From positions 1 through 11,115 of the forward strand of contig JAEWOA010000324.1 in NCBI GenBank assembly GCA_023461115.1: a stretch of DNA of 11,115 nt. The letters run 5' to 3'. The DNA comes from Actinomycetes bacterium. GTDB lineage: Bacteria; Actinomycetota; Actinomycetes; Actinomycetales; Cellulomonadaceae. Positions 1 to 6,352 of the stretch are shown here, one piece after another (within the stretch, counting starts at the first letter, position 1; every line of letters starts with the position of its first letter). Made by a program: the position numbers and the translations under genes. The notes under the pieces were generated by a model. That model was not told the DNA's origin, did not search any database, and saw only the letters and a program-made list of their open reading frames with translations.

Positions 1-1
1 G

Positions 2-817
2 ACCGACGCCGTGCAGCGCACCGCCTCCGACATCCGCGCCGCGCAGGTGGCCCAGGAGCGCTCGATCGCCCGCACCCGCGCCGCCGCCGACGCCAACCTC
101 AAGCACTCCTCCGAGGTCCTGGCCGCCGCCACCGACGCCGACGCCGCCACCCGCGGCAAGCTCGACACCGCGGTGCGCACCGTCTCCCACGTCCTGGCCT
201 CCGACGACGCCTCCCAGTCCGAGCTGCGCGACGCCGCCAACTCGCTGCCCGCGCTCGAGCAGGCCGTCGCGCAGGCCGACGCCGCCACCAAGAAGGCCAA
301 GGCCACCGCCGCCGCCACCCAGATCGAGCAGGTCGCCAAGTCCGTGACGGCCCCCGCGCCCGCCAAGAAGGCCGCCAAGGCCGCGACCAGCTCCAAGTCC
401 GCCGCCAAGGCCACCACCGCCACCAAGAAGGCGACCACCACGGTCCTGCGCTCCACCACCAACACCGCGACCAAGACGTGCACCACCGGCGCCAAGGGCT
501 CCGAGGCCAAGGTCGCCGAGGTCGGCGCCGAGATCAACGCCTACCGCGCCGCCAAGGGCCTGCCCGCGCTGTCGATCTCCCGCAGCACCGTGCTCGTCGG
601 GCACTCCGCGACCATGGCCCAGGCCGGCGCGATCTGGCACTCCGGCAAGGACAACATCGTCGGCTGCGTCGGCAACGGCTCCGCCAAGTCGATCGTCAAG
701 GCCTGGTCGAAGTCGCCCTCCCACAACGCCCAGATGCTGCGCACCAACGCCACCACCATGCAGGTCGGCGCCGTCGCGGCCAACGGCTGGCTCTACTCCG
801 CGGTCTTCTTCCGCTGA
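2..817 (+). CDS. CAP/SCP-domain protein with Ala/Lys-rich N-terminal region (5' partial)
   Basis: The frame is open to the left edge, so the start and any signal peptide probably lie outside. A GTG at 11 could start translation, but no ribosome binding site is visible; residue numbers below count from it. Residues 1-105 are Ala/Asp/Glu-rich and look coiled-coil. Residues 105-150 are Ala/Lys/Thr-rich, like histone H1 tails or wall-spanning linkers. Residues about 165-268 match a bacterial CAP (SCP/PR-1) domain: an INAYRAAKGLPAL opening, GHSATMA (His198), WHSG (His210), DNIVG, the SPSHN motif (His238) and the closing VFF. The usual GENI glutamate is Asp here. Cys157 and Cys219 could form a disulfide. 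Bacterial CAP proteins are usually secreted or wall-associated, and their biochemical role is mostly unknown. It runs convergent to the next gene and shares its terminator region. The family call is firm; the function is not. Confidence 0.8.
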   Translation, partial: TDAVQRTASDIRAAQVAQERSIARTRAAADANLKHSSEVLAAATDADAATRGKLDTAVRTVSHVLASDDASQSELRDAANSLPALEQAVAQADAATKKAKATAAATQIEQVAKSVTAPAPAKKAAKAATSSKSAAKATTATKKATTTVLRSTTNTATKTCTTGAKGSEAKVAEVGAEINAYRAAKGLPALSISRSTVLVGHSATMAQAGAIWHSGKDNIVGCVGNGSAKSIVKAWSKSPSHNAQMLRTNATTMQVGAVAANGWLYSAVFFR

Positions 818-851
818 GCTGACGAGCCCGGCGCCACCGGATAGGCGCCAT

Positions 852-892
852 CGAGAAGGTCGACCGGGGTCAGGGACCGGCCGACCTTCTCG
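852..892. terminator. Bidirectional hairpin terminator between convergent genes
   Basis: A 16-bp stem (852-867 with 877-892) encloses a 9-nt loop. The one imperfect pair (863/881) is A/C in plus-strand RNA but a U-G wobble in minus-strand RNA, so the stem is slightly better for the minus-strand gene. There is no U-tract on either side, which is common for actinobacterial terminators. It lies between the stops of the CAP-domain gene and the epimerase-like gene. Confidence 0.7.
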
Positions 893-913
893 CATGTCCG
901 GGACCGGGACGCC

Positions 914-1762
914 TCAGGCGAACTGCTTCCACGAGCGCCGCGGGTCCCAGCCCAGGAGCCGGCGCGCTTTGCCGATGCCCAGCAGCGTCTCGTCGCCCTC
1001 GACGGGCCGCGTCAGACGGACTCCCGGGAAGTGCTCGGCGAGCAGGTCCGCGGACGGCAGGCCCAGCACGTTGTCGGGGGACGCGACGATGAACGCCTCG
1101 AACCCGCGTAGGTCGCTCTCGAGCGCGAGGCGCACCAGCTCGGCGCCGTCGACCGCGTCGATGTAGCTCCACAGGTTCCACTTGCGCCCCTCGGCGGTGA
1201 AGGACGGGAAGCCCGCGTAGTCCGCCTCGGCCATCACGTTGGAGAACCGCAGGCCGACGAGCTTGAGCTCGGGGTCCCACCGCGTGAAGTGCCGCGCCAT
1301 CTCCTCCTCGACGGCCTTGCCGAGCGAGTACGTGCTCTCGGGCCGCACCGCGTAGTCCTCGTCGAGCGGGGCGTAGGGCGGCGGCACGACGAACGGCAGG
1401 CCCAGCACGGTCTCCGACGAGGCCCACACGACGTTCCGGATGCCGAGCAGCTTGGCGGCGTGGAACACGTGGTGGGTGGCGACGACGTTGTTCTGGAACG
1501 TCGCGCCGCTCGGCTGCAGCCCGGGCGCCGGGATCGCGGCCAGGTGCACCACGGCGTCCACCCGGTGGTACCGGTCGTCGATGCCCGACAACGCCTCGAC
1601 CACCTGGCCCAGGTCCGTGAGGTCCACGCGAGTCCAGGAGCCGGGCGCGTCCGCGGGCGGCGGAGCGGTGTCCACGTTGACGACTTCCCACCCGTGGGAC
1701 GCGAGGTGCGCGACGACGGCGCGCCCGAGCTTCCCGCTGCCACCCGTGACGACGACCCGCAT
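914..1762 (-). CDS. NAD(P)-dependent epimerase/dehydratase-like protein (extended SDR)
   Basis: This 282-residue protein is a cytosolic oxidoreductase of the extended SDR family. It begins MRVVVTGGSGKLG, the glycine-rich Rossmann motif that binds NAD(P). An Asp at the end of beta-2 (VVNVD) favours NAD(H). VVHLAA is the usual beta-4 motif, and YSLGK supplies the catalytic Tyr and Lys of YxxxK, with an upstream Ser in WASSET. At about 280 residues it is shorter than GalE (about 330) and closer to uronate dehydrogenase-like members, so the substrate is probably a sugar, uronate or nucleotide sugar but cannot be named. I chose the ATG at 1762 because AAGGAG (1769-1774) sits 6 nt upstream; the frame could open 13 codons earlier, but that would place the binding site inside the gene. 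It follows the PBP gene by 76 bp on the same strand and may be co-transcribed. A weak 6-bp GGCGGC/GCCGCC hairpin lies in the gap. Confidence 0.85.
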   Translation of the reverse strand: MRVVVTGGSGKLGRAVVAHLASHGWEVVNVDTAPPPADAPGSWTRVDLTDLGQVVEALSGIDDRYHRVDAVVHLAAIPAPGLQPSGATFQNNVVATHHVFHAAKLLGIRNVVWASSETVLGLPFVVPPPYAPLDEDYAVRPESTYSLGKAVEEEMARHFTRWDPELKLVGLRFSNVMAEADYAGFPSFTAEGRKWNLWSYIDAVDGAELVRLALESDLRGFEAFIVASPDNVLGLPSADLLAEHFPGVRLTRPVEGDETLLGIGKARRLLGWDPRRSWKQFA

Positions 1763-1838
1763 TGCGTTCTCCTTATCGCTGCGCCGGCTGCCCGACGACA
1801 AGACGAGGCGGCCGACGAGCGCGCCGCCGCGAGGCAGG

Positions 1839-3842
1839 CTAACCGGCGGCGCGCAGGAAGCGCTCGAGCAGCGGGCCTGCGGTGGTGGAGCCGTACTCGC
1901 CGACGTCGACGAACACCGCGACCGCCAGGTCCCCGTGCACGGCGATCATCCACACGTGGTTCTGCAGGTTGTCCGCGGGGCCGAACTGCGCGGTGCCGGT
2001 CTTGGCCAGCACCGGGTCGCCCGGGACGTCCCCGAGGAACGAGGCGCCACCCACGGTCACGACTCCCCGCATGAGCTCCCTGAGCTGCGCGGCCTCGTCG
2101 CCCGTGAGGTCCACGTGGGCGCGCGCCGGCGCCTCGTCGTCGCCCTCGGCCGGCGACGAGGCGTCGTCGTCCTGCGACGCGTCGCCGGTGGGCGACGGAG
2201 TCGCGCCGTCCGCGGGCGGGTTGACGACGAGCCGCGGCGTCACCGTTCCGCCGTGCGCGACTGACGCCGCGACGGTCGCCATCCCCAGCGGTGACGCGAG
2301 GACACGCCCCTGCCCGATCATGGTGGCGGCGTGGTCGGTGCCGTCCGAGTCGGCGGGAACGGCCCCGAGGAACGCGGAGAAGCCGAGGTCCTGCGACGTG
2401 AGGCCCAGCGAGCCCGCCGCGTCGATCAGCGCGGACTGGGGCGCCGCCTCGCGCTGCGAGATGAACGCGGTGTTGCACGAGTGGGCGAACGCGGTGGCCA
2501 GCGGGATGGCGCCCAGGCGCGCCGCGGGGTAGTCGGGGAAGTTGTTGAACGTGCGCCCGTCGACGACGACGGACGGCGGACAGGCCACCGTGCTCGACGG
2601 CGTCAGCCCGGAGCGCAGCAACGCGAGCGCGCTCACCACCTTGAACGTGGAGCCCGGCGCGTACTGGCCGAGCGTCGCGGTCGCCATCCCGTCGCCGCCG
2701 GCGCCTGAGGCCGCGGCGAGCACGTTGCCCGTGGACGGCTGGATCGCGACGATCGCGGACGCGGGCCCCACCCCCGCGAGGATCTGCTCGGCGGAGAGCT
2801 GCAGCCCGAGGTCCAGCGTGGTCCGCAACGGCTGCCCGGCCACCGGGTCCGTGCGGAACAGCACGCGCTTGGCGCTCCCGTCGGGGTTGCGCGCCTCCAC
2901 CTCGAGGCCCGCGCGGCCCCGCAGCTGCGCGTCGTACTGGCGCTGCAGGCCCGACAGGCCAGTGAGGTCGCCCGCGACGATCGCTCCGTCCGACTTCTCG
3001 ATCGCCTCGGCGGTCGCGTCGCCCACCGTCCCCAGGATCGCGCGCGCGAACGTGCGGGTGGGCGCGAGCGGGAGCGAGTCGGCGACGGCGTTGACGCCCG
3101 GCAGCGCGGCGAGCGCCCCGATGTCGTACGCCTTGTCGCCGTCGCGCACGACGATCGCCTCGACGAACGCCTTGGGCCCGGCCGCGGCCACGCGCGCGGC
3201 GTACTCCTCGGCGTCCAGGTCCAGCGCGGCGGCGAGCCCACGCGCCGCCGCGTCCTGCGCGCCGGCGGCCACCCGCGTCTTGTCGACTCCGATGCGGTGC
3301 ACGGGCCGCGGCTCGACGATCGGCTCGTCGTCCGCCCCGAGCACCTCCGCGCGGCGGGCCCGCTCGCGCGTGAGTGTCAGCGTCTCGTCGGGCGCCAGGT
3401 CGGGCGCCAGGAGCGCCGAGCGCCACGCGGTCTGCCAGACGGACTCGTCTGCGGCGTCGCGCTCGAGGTGGACGGTGGTGGTGTACCGCCACTCGTCGCC
3501 GGCGCCGCGCGGGTCCAGGTCCCACGTGAACGCGAGCGTCGCGGTCGCGGAGTCCTCGTCGTCGGCGTCCTGCTTGGCGGACTTCACGACGACCTCGGGG
3601 GCGCGGTCGCCGAGCCCCTCGTACGCCGCGGCCCGCGCGGTGGCGGCGTCCGCGGGCGTGGTCGGGCCGGTGAACACGACCTTGGCGAACGAGCCGGACG
3701 ACAGCGCCGCGGCGAGCGTCGCCGCGGCCTGCTGCGGCCCGGGCGGCTCGGACGTGCACGCCACGAGCCCCGAGCCCACCGCGGCCGCGATCGCGACAGC
3801 CGCGATCACGCGCGCCACCGCGCGGCTCGGCGTACGGCTCAC
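1839..3842 (-). CDS. Class B penicillin-binding protein, lipoprotein type (MecA_N/NTF2-like plus transpeptidase)
   Basis: This 667-residue D,D-transpeptidase would cross-link peptidoglycan on the outer face of the membrane. The N-terminus is a lipoprotein signal peptide: basic start, a hydrophobic stretch of about 17 residues, then lipobox LVAC with Cys29. Residues about 33-155 resemble the NTF2-like domain of MecA-type PBPs. A dimerisation region follows to about 350, then the transpeptidase domain. All three active-site motifs are present: STFK (Ser398, Lys401), SCN (455-457) and KTGTA (from Lys614). An acidic Ser/Pro/Asp-rich insert of about 30 residues (about 542-572) lies between SCN and KTG. 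I chose the GTG at 3842 because GAGGGGGG (3848-3855) stands 5 nt before it; an ATG 20 codons upstream gives a worse signal peptide. Most PBPs use an uncleaved membrane anchor, so the lipobox is notable, though lipoprotein PBPs occur in Gram-positives. The protein could have low affinity for beta-lactams, as MecA does; the sequence alone cannot show that. Confidence 0.92.
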   Translation of the reverse strand: MSRTPSRAVARVIAAVAIAAAVGSGLVACTSEPPGPQQAAATLAAALSSGSFAKVVFTGPTTPADAATARAAAYEGLGDRAPEVVVKSAKQDADDEDSATATLAFTWDLDPRGAGDEWRYTTTVHLERDAADESVWQTAWRSALLAPDLAPDETLTLTRERARRAEVLGADDEPIVEPRPVHRIGVDKTRVAAGAQDAAARGLAAALDLDAEEYAARVAAAGPKAFVEAIVVRDGDKAYDIGALAALPGVNAVADSLPLAPTRTFARAILGTVGDATAEAIEKSDGAIVAGDLTGLSGLQRQYDAQLRGRAGLEVEARNPDGSAKRVLFRTDPVAGQPLRTTLDLGLQLSAEQILAGVGPASAIVAIQPSTGNVLAAASGAGGDGMATATLGQYAPGSTFKVVSALALLRSGLTPSSTVACPPSVVVDGRTFNNFPDYPAARLGAIPLATAFAHSCNTAFISQREAAPQSALIDAAGSLGLTSQDLGFSAFLGAVPADSDGTDHAATMIGQGRVLASPLGMATVAASVAHGGTVTPRLVVNPPADGATPSPTGDASQDDDASSPAEGDDEAPARAHVDLTGDEAAQLRELMRGVVTVGGASFLGDVPGDPVLAKTGTAQFGPADNLQNHVWMIAVHGDLAVAVFVDVGEYGSTTAGPLLERFLRAAG

Positions 3843-4089
3843 TGCAACCCCCCTCACGGACCGTCCTCCACCGGCGTGCCGGGCGCCTGCGTGCCGGGAC
3901 ACAGCGACGGAATGCGACCGACCACCGTGCGGGACGGCAGTCTCACCAGGAGGAACGTCGGCACTCTACTCCGGCCCACCGACACGCCCCGAGCGCATTC
4001 CACGCCGAGCAGCCGCGGCGCGCGTGTCGATTGCGCGCAGGTCCGCGCGTCAGCAGGGTGTTCACGCCAGACAAGCACAAGGAGTGGTC
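3843..4089. promoter_or_regulatory. Divergent intergenic region between the PBP and YCII genes
   Basis: This 247-bp spacer must hold promoters in both directions. On the minus strand, TAGAGT (plus positions 3963-3968) is a TANNNT -10 candidate about 120 nt before the PBP start, without a recognisable -35 box. No convincing promoter was seen for the plus strand. The ribosome binding sites at both edges (3848-3855 minus; 4079-4084 plus) are the only clear signals. Confidence 0.3.
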
Positions 4090-4518
4090 ATGCCGCGCTA
4101 CCTGTTGATCGTCGACTTCCAGCCGGGCGACGACTCCACACCCATGGAGGAGTGGGCGCCCGCCGAGGTTGACGCCCACTTGGCCTACTACACGGAGCTC
4201 AACCGCACGCTCGCGGCCTCCGGCGAGCTCGTGGGCGGAGAGATCCTCACGGGCCCCGACGAGGCGCGCGTCGTGCGGTCCGACGGCAAGGCCGCGCGCG
4301 TCACCGAGGGGCCGTTCAGCGAGATCAGCGAGTGGGTGGCCGGGTACCAGATCGTCTCGGTCCCGACGAGGGAGCGCGCGCTCGAGATCGCCGCGCTGGT
4401 CTCGGCGGTGCCCGGGCGCGGCGGCGTCCCGCTGGCGCAGCCGGTCACGGTCCGGCGGATCCTCGACGACGGCCCGGCCGACTCCGAGGAGATGGCCGAC
4501 TGGCTGCGGACGGTCTGA
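4090..4518 (+). CDS. YCII-related domain protein
   Basis: This 142-residue cytosolic protein matches the YCII/DGPF-type fold. MPRYLLIVDF is the first strand, GELVGGEIL the central segment, and GPFSEISEWVAGYQIVSV the conserved strand after the VTEGPF turn. A helix (TRERALEIAALVSAVP) and a C-terminal tail follow. YCII-like proteins are small ferredoxin-like alpha/beta proteins, often encoded beside ECF sigma factors and mostly without a known reaction. No sigma factor gene is seen here. The ATG at 4090 is well supported by AAGGAG at 4079-4084, 5 nt upstream; the same frame is open far to the left, but that stretch is antisense to the PBP gene. It is 49 bp before the potassium channel gene and may form an operon with it. 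The family call is good; the role is unknown. Confidence 0.85.
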   Translation: MPRYLLIVDFQPGDDSTPMEEWAPAEVDAHLAYYTELNRTLAASGELVGGEILTGPDEARVVRSDGKAARVTEGPFSEISEWVAGYQIVSVPTRERALEIAALVSAVPGRGGVPLAQPVTVRRILDDGPADSEEMADWLRTV

Positions 4519-4555
4519 CCGGCCGCGGCCCCGTGCCGGTGTGGGCGGCCCGCCG

Positions 4556-4568
4556 TACTGTGCGGGCA
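4556..4568 (+). promoter_or_regulatory. Candidate -10 box for a leaderless channel transcript
   Basis: TACTGT (4556-4561) fits TANNNT and ends 6 nt before the A of the channel ATG at 4568. That is the usual distance from a -10 box to a transcription start. There is no Shine-Dalgarno sequence before this ATG. No good -35 hexamer was seen at 17 bp. Confidence 0.35.
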
Positions 4569-5134
4569 TGGACCGGACGGTGCGCAGACGGCTGCTGCGC
4601 GGACTCGCAAAATCGGCGCTGATCACGGCGTTCGTCGTCGCCGCGTACTGCCTGGTGCCGCTCGACGAGCTCGCGGGCGTCCCCGTGCCCGTGGTGCTCG
4701 TTGTCGGGCTCGCGTGCCTCGGCACGGTCGCGACGCTCGAGGTCAACGCGATCCTGCGCGCGACCTACCCCAACATCCGCGCGTTCCAGGCGCTCGCGAC
4801 CGTCGCGCCGTTGTTCCTGCTGCTCTTCGCCGCGACCTACTACGTGCTCGACGCCGCGCTGCCCGGCGAGTTCGTCGGCGGTCAGCTCAGCCGCCTGGAC
4901 GCGTTCTACTTCACGGTGACGGTGTTCGGGACGGTCGGGTTCGGTGACATCAGCGCGGCCGGGGACGCCTCCCGCATGACCGTGTCGATCCAGATCCTGC
5001 TGGACCTGGTGATCCTGGGCGCCGGGCTCAAGCTGTTCTTCGAGGCCGCCAAGCTCGCCCGGCGCCGCCAGGGCCTCGACGAGACGCCGGTGCTCGAGGT
5101 GGTCACCCAGCAGCCCCCGCCGCCCGAGCCGTGA
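4568..5134 (+). CDS. Two-pore-helix type potassium channel family protein (Ion_trans_2)
   Basis: This 188-residue membrane protein has four predicted transmembrane segments (roughly residues 15-33, 38-62, 74-98 and 138-165). The last two flank the pore loop. The selectivity filter is TVGFGD (Thr122-Asp127), a known variant of TVGYGD, in the context FYFTVTVFGTVGFGD. Such proteins form tetrameric potassium channels in the cytoplasmic membrane. There is no RCK/TrkA-N or cyclic-nucleotide domain. The C-terminal tail is short, basic then proline-rich, so gating must come from the pore itself or an outside partner. The two extra N-terminal helices are common in small actinobacterial members. The ATG at 4568 has no ribosome binding site but has a TANNNT box at leaderless spacing. 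Its stop overlaps the GTG of the glycosylase gene, suggesting translational coupling. Confidence 0.88.
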   Translation: MDRTVRRRLLRGLAKSALITAFVVAAYCLVPLDELAGVPVPVVLVVGLACLGTVATLEVNAILRATYPNIRAFQALATVAPLFLLLFAATYYVLDAALPGEFVGGQLSRLDAFYFTVTVFGTVGFGDISAAGDASRMTVSIQILLDLVILGAGLKLFFEAAKLARRRQGLDETPVLEVVTQQPPPPEP

Positions 5135-6060
5135 GCGGGGCCATCTGCGCGCCCACGCGCGAGCACACCGAGCCCACCGGCGAGCCGTTCGACTCCGCGA
5201 GCACCTTCGCGTGGCTCGCCGCGCGCGCGGCGCCGGGGATGGAGACGGCCGAGCCCGAGCGGTACGAGCGCGTGCTCCTGCTCCCGGGCGGCCCGGCGTG
5301 GCTCGAGCTGACTCCCTCGGCGGACGCGGGCATCGTCGTGCGGTCGCGGACGACGACGGCCGACGACGACGCCCTCCTGCGCCGCCGGGTCCGCGCGATG
5401 TTCGACCTCGACGCCGACTCCGCCGCGATCGACCACGCGCTCGCCGCGCACCCGGAGCTGACCGGCGCGGTCCGCGCGGCGCCCGGTCTCCGCGTGCCCG
5501 GATCTCTGGCGCCCGACGAGCTGCTGGTGCGCGCGCTGATCGGCCAACAGATCACGGTCGCCGCGGCGCGCACCGCGCTCAGCGGGCTGGTCGACGCGCT
5601 CGGCGAGCCGGCGCCCGCCCACATCGCGCCGGGCAGGCGCCTGTTCCCGACCATGGCCACACTGGCCGAGCGCGCGCCCGAGGTGCTGCGCGGGCCACGC
5701 GCACGCGTCGAGAGCGTGCAGCGCGTCGCGGGGCTGCTCGCGGACGGCGCCCTCACCATCACGCCCGACGCCCCACCGGACGAGCTCCGCGCGAGCCTCC
5801 TGGCCGTCAAGGGAATCGGCCCCTGGACCGCCGACTACGTCCTCATGCGCGTGTGCCGGCACCCGGACACGATCCTGGTCGGGGACGTCGCGCTCCGGAA
5901 CGGCGCCCGTGCGCTCGGCATCCCCGCCGAGCCCCGGGAGTTGGCCGTCTGGGCACGGCGCACGGCGCCGTACCGCAGCTATCTCGCGATGCACCTGTGG
6001 CGCGCCGCGCTGGCCGCGCCGCGGCCGCCGCGTCACGCGCGCGCTACAACGTCAGCGTGA
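5131..6060 (+). CDS. AlkA-like DNA-3-methyladenine glycosylase (HhH-GPD superfamily)
   Basis: This 309-residue cytosolic base-excision repair enzyme would remove alkylated purines from DNA. Residues about 20-100 resemble the AlkA N-terminal domain (FAWLAARAAPGME, then RYERVLLL). The glycosylase core begins near DELLVRALIGQQITV, the standard first helix. The helix-hairpin-helix is VKGIGPWTADYVLMR (226-240). The motif ILVGDVALR places the probable catalytic aspartate at Asp252. No Cys-rich Ada methyltransferase domain and no 4Fe-4S cysteines are present, so it is AlkA-type and not an EndoIII/MutY type. The GTG at 5131 overlaps the channel stop (GTGA) and has no Shine-Dalgarno of its own, so it is probably read by coupling. 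Its last 17 bp overlap the convergent small ORF. Confidence 0.88.
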   Translation: MSGAICAPTREHTEPTGEPFDSASTFAWLAARAAPGMETAEPERYERVLLLPGGPAWLELTPSADAGIVVRSRTTTADDDALLRRRVRAMFDLDADSAAIDHALAAHPELTGAVRAAPGLRVPGSLAPDELLVRALIGQQITVAAARTALSGLVDALGEPAPAHIAPGRRLFPTMATLAERAPEVLRGPRARVESVQRVAGLLADGALTITPDAPPDELRASLLAVKGIGPWTADYVLMRVCRHPDTILVGDVALRNGARALGIPAEPRELAVWARRTAPYRSYLAMHLWRAALAAPRPPRHARATTSA

Positions 6061-6334
6061 CCACCTGGCTCAGGGGCACGGTGGCGCCGTCGACGAACCG
6101 GATGTGCGTCTCGGTGAGGCTCAGCGCGGAGCCCTGCGCCCGCTCGAAGTGGTCGGGCGTGGTCTCGTAGGTCACCGAGATCGGTTGCGGTCCGCCGGTC
6201 AGCTCGTCGTCGAGCAGGGCGCGCACCGCCGCGTCGAAGCGGCCGTCGTCGTTGCCGTCGTGCGTGAGCACGAGGCTGCCTTGCATGGGGGCGTGGAACT
6301 CGACGCGTCTGACGTCGGTGGTGGCGGGGAGCAC
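6044..6334 (-). CDS. Small conserved-looking protein of unknown function, last gene of the SipW cluster
   Basis: I do not recognise this 96-residue protein. It has no signal peptide or membrane segment. Third codon positions are almost all G or C, which supports real coding. The middle has THDGNDDGRFDAAVRALL, an acidic loop with the spacing of a calcium-binding DxNxDGxxD loop, as in EF-hand or dockerin repeats; this may be chance. The rest alternates polar and hydrophobic residues as in a beta-rich protein. I chose the GTG at 6334, which has a GAGAGAGGA-type purine tract about 9 nt before it; it begins 18 nt after the stop of the peptidase-LamG gene, so it is most likely co-transcribed. The 3' end overlaps the glycosylase gene by 17 bp on the other strand. 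Confidence is moderate that it is a gene, and low for any role. Confidence 0.6.
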   Translation of the reverse strand: MLPATTDVRRVEFHAPMQGSLVLTHDGNDDGRFDAAVRALLDDELTGGPQPISVTYETTPDHFERAQGSALSLTETHIRFVDGATVPLSQVVTLTL

Positions 6335-6352
6335 CGCACCGGTCCTCTCTCG

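Noticed and set aside
1807..1828. GGCGGC/GCCGCC hairpin between the PBP and epimerase genes as a terminator
   Set aside because: Six pairs with a 10-nt loop are expected often by chance at this GC content, and no U-tract follows.
3948..3953. Perfect AGGAGG on the plus strand
   Set aside because: No start codon follows at a usable distance, so it does not serve a gene.
2542..4089. Long plus-strand open frame running into the YCII gene
   Set aside because: It is antisense to the PBP, which has full active-site motifs. The translation is low-complexity Ser/Ala/Arg, and the YCII start has its own strong ribosome binding site at 4079-4084.
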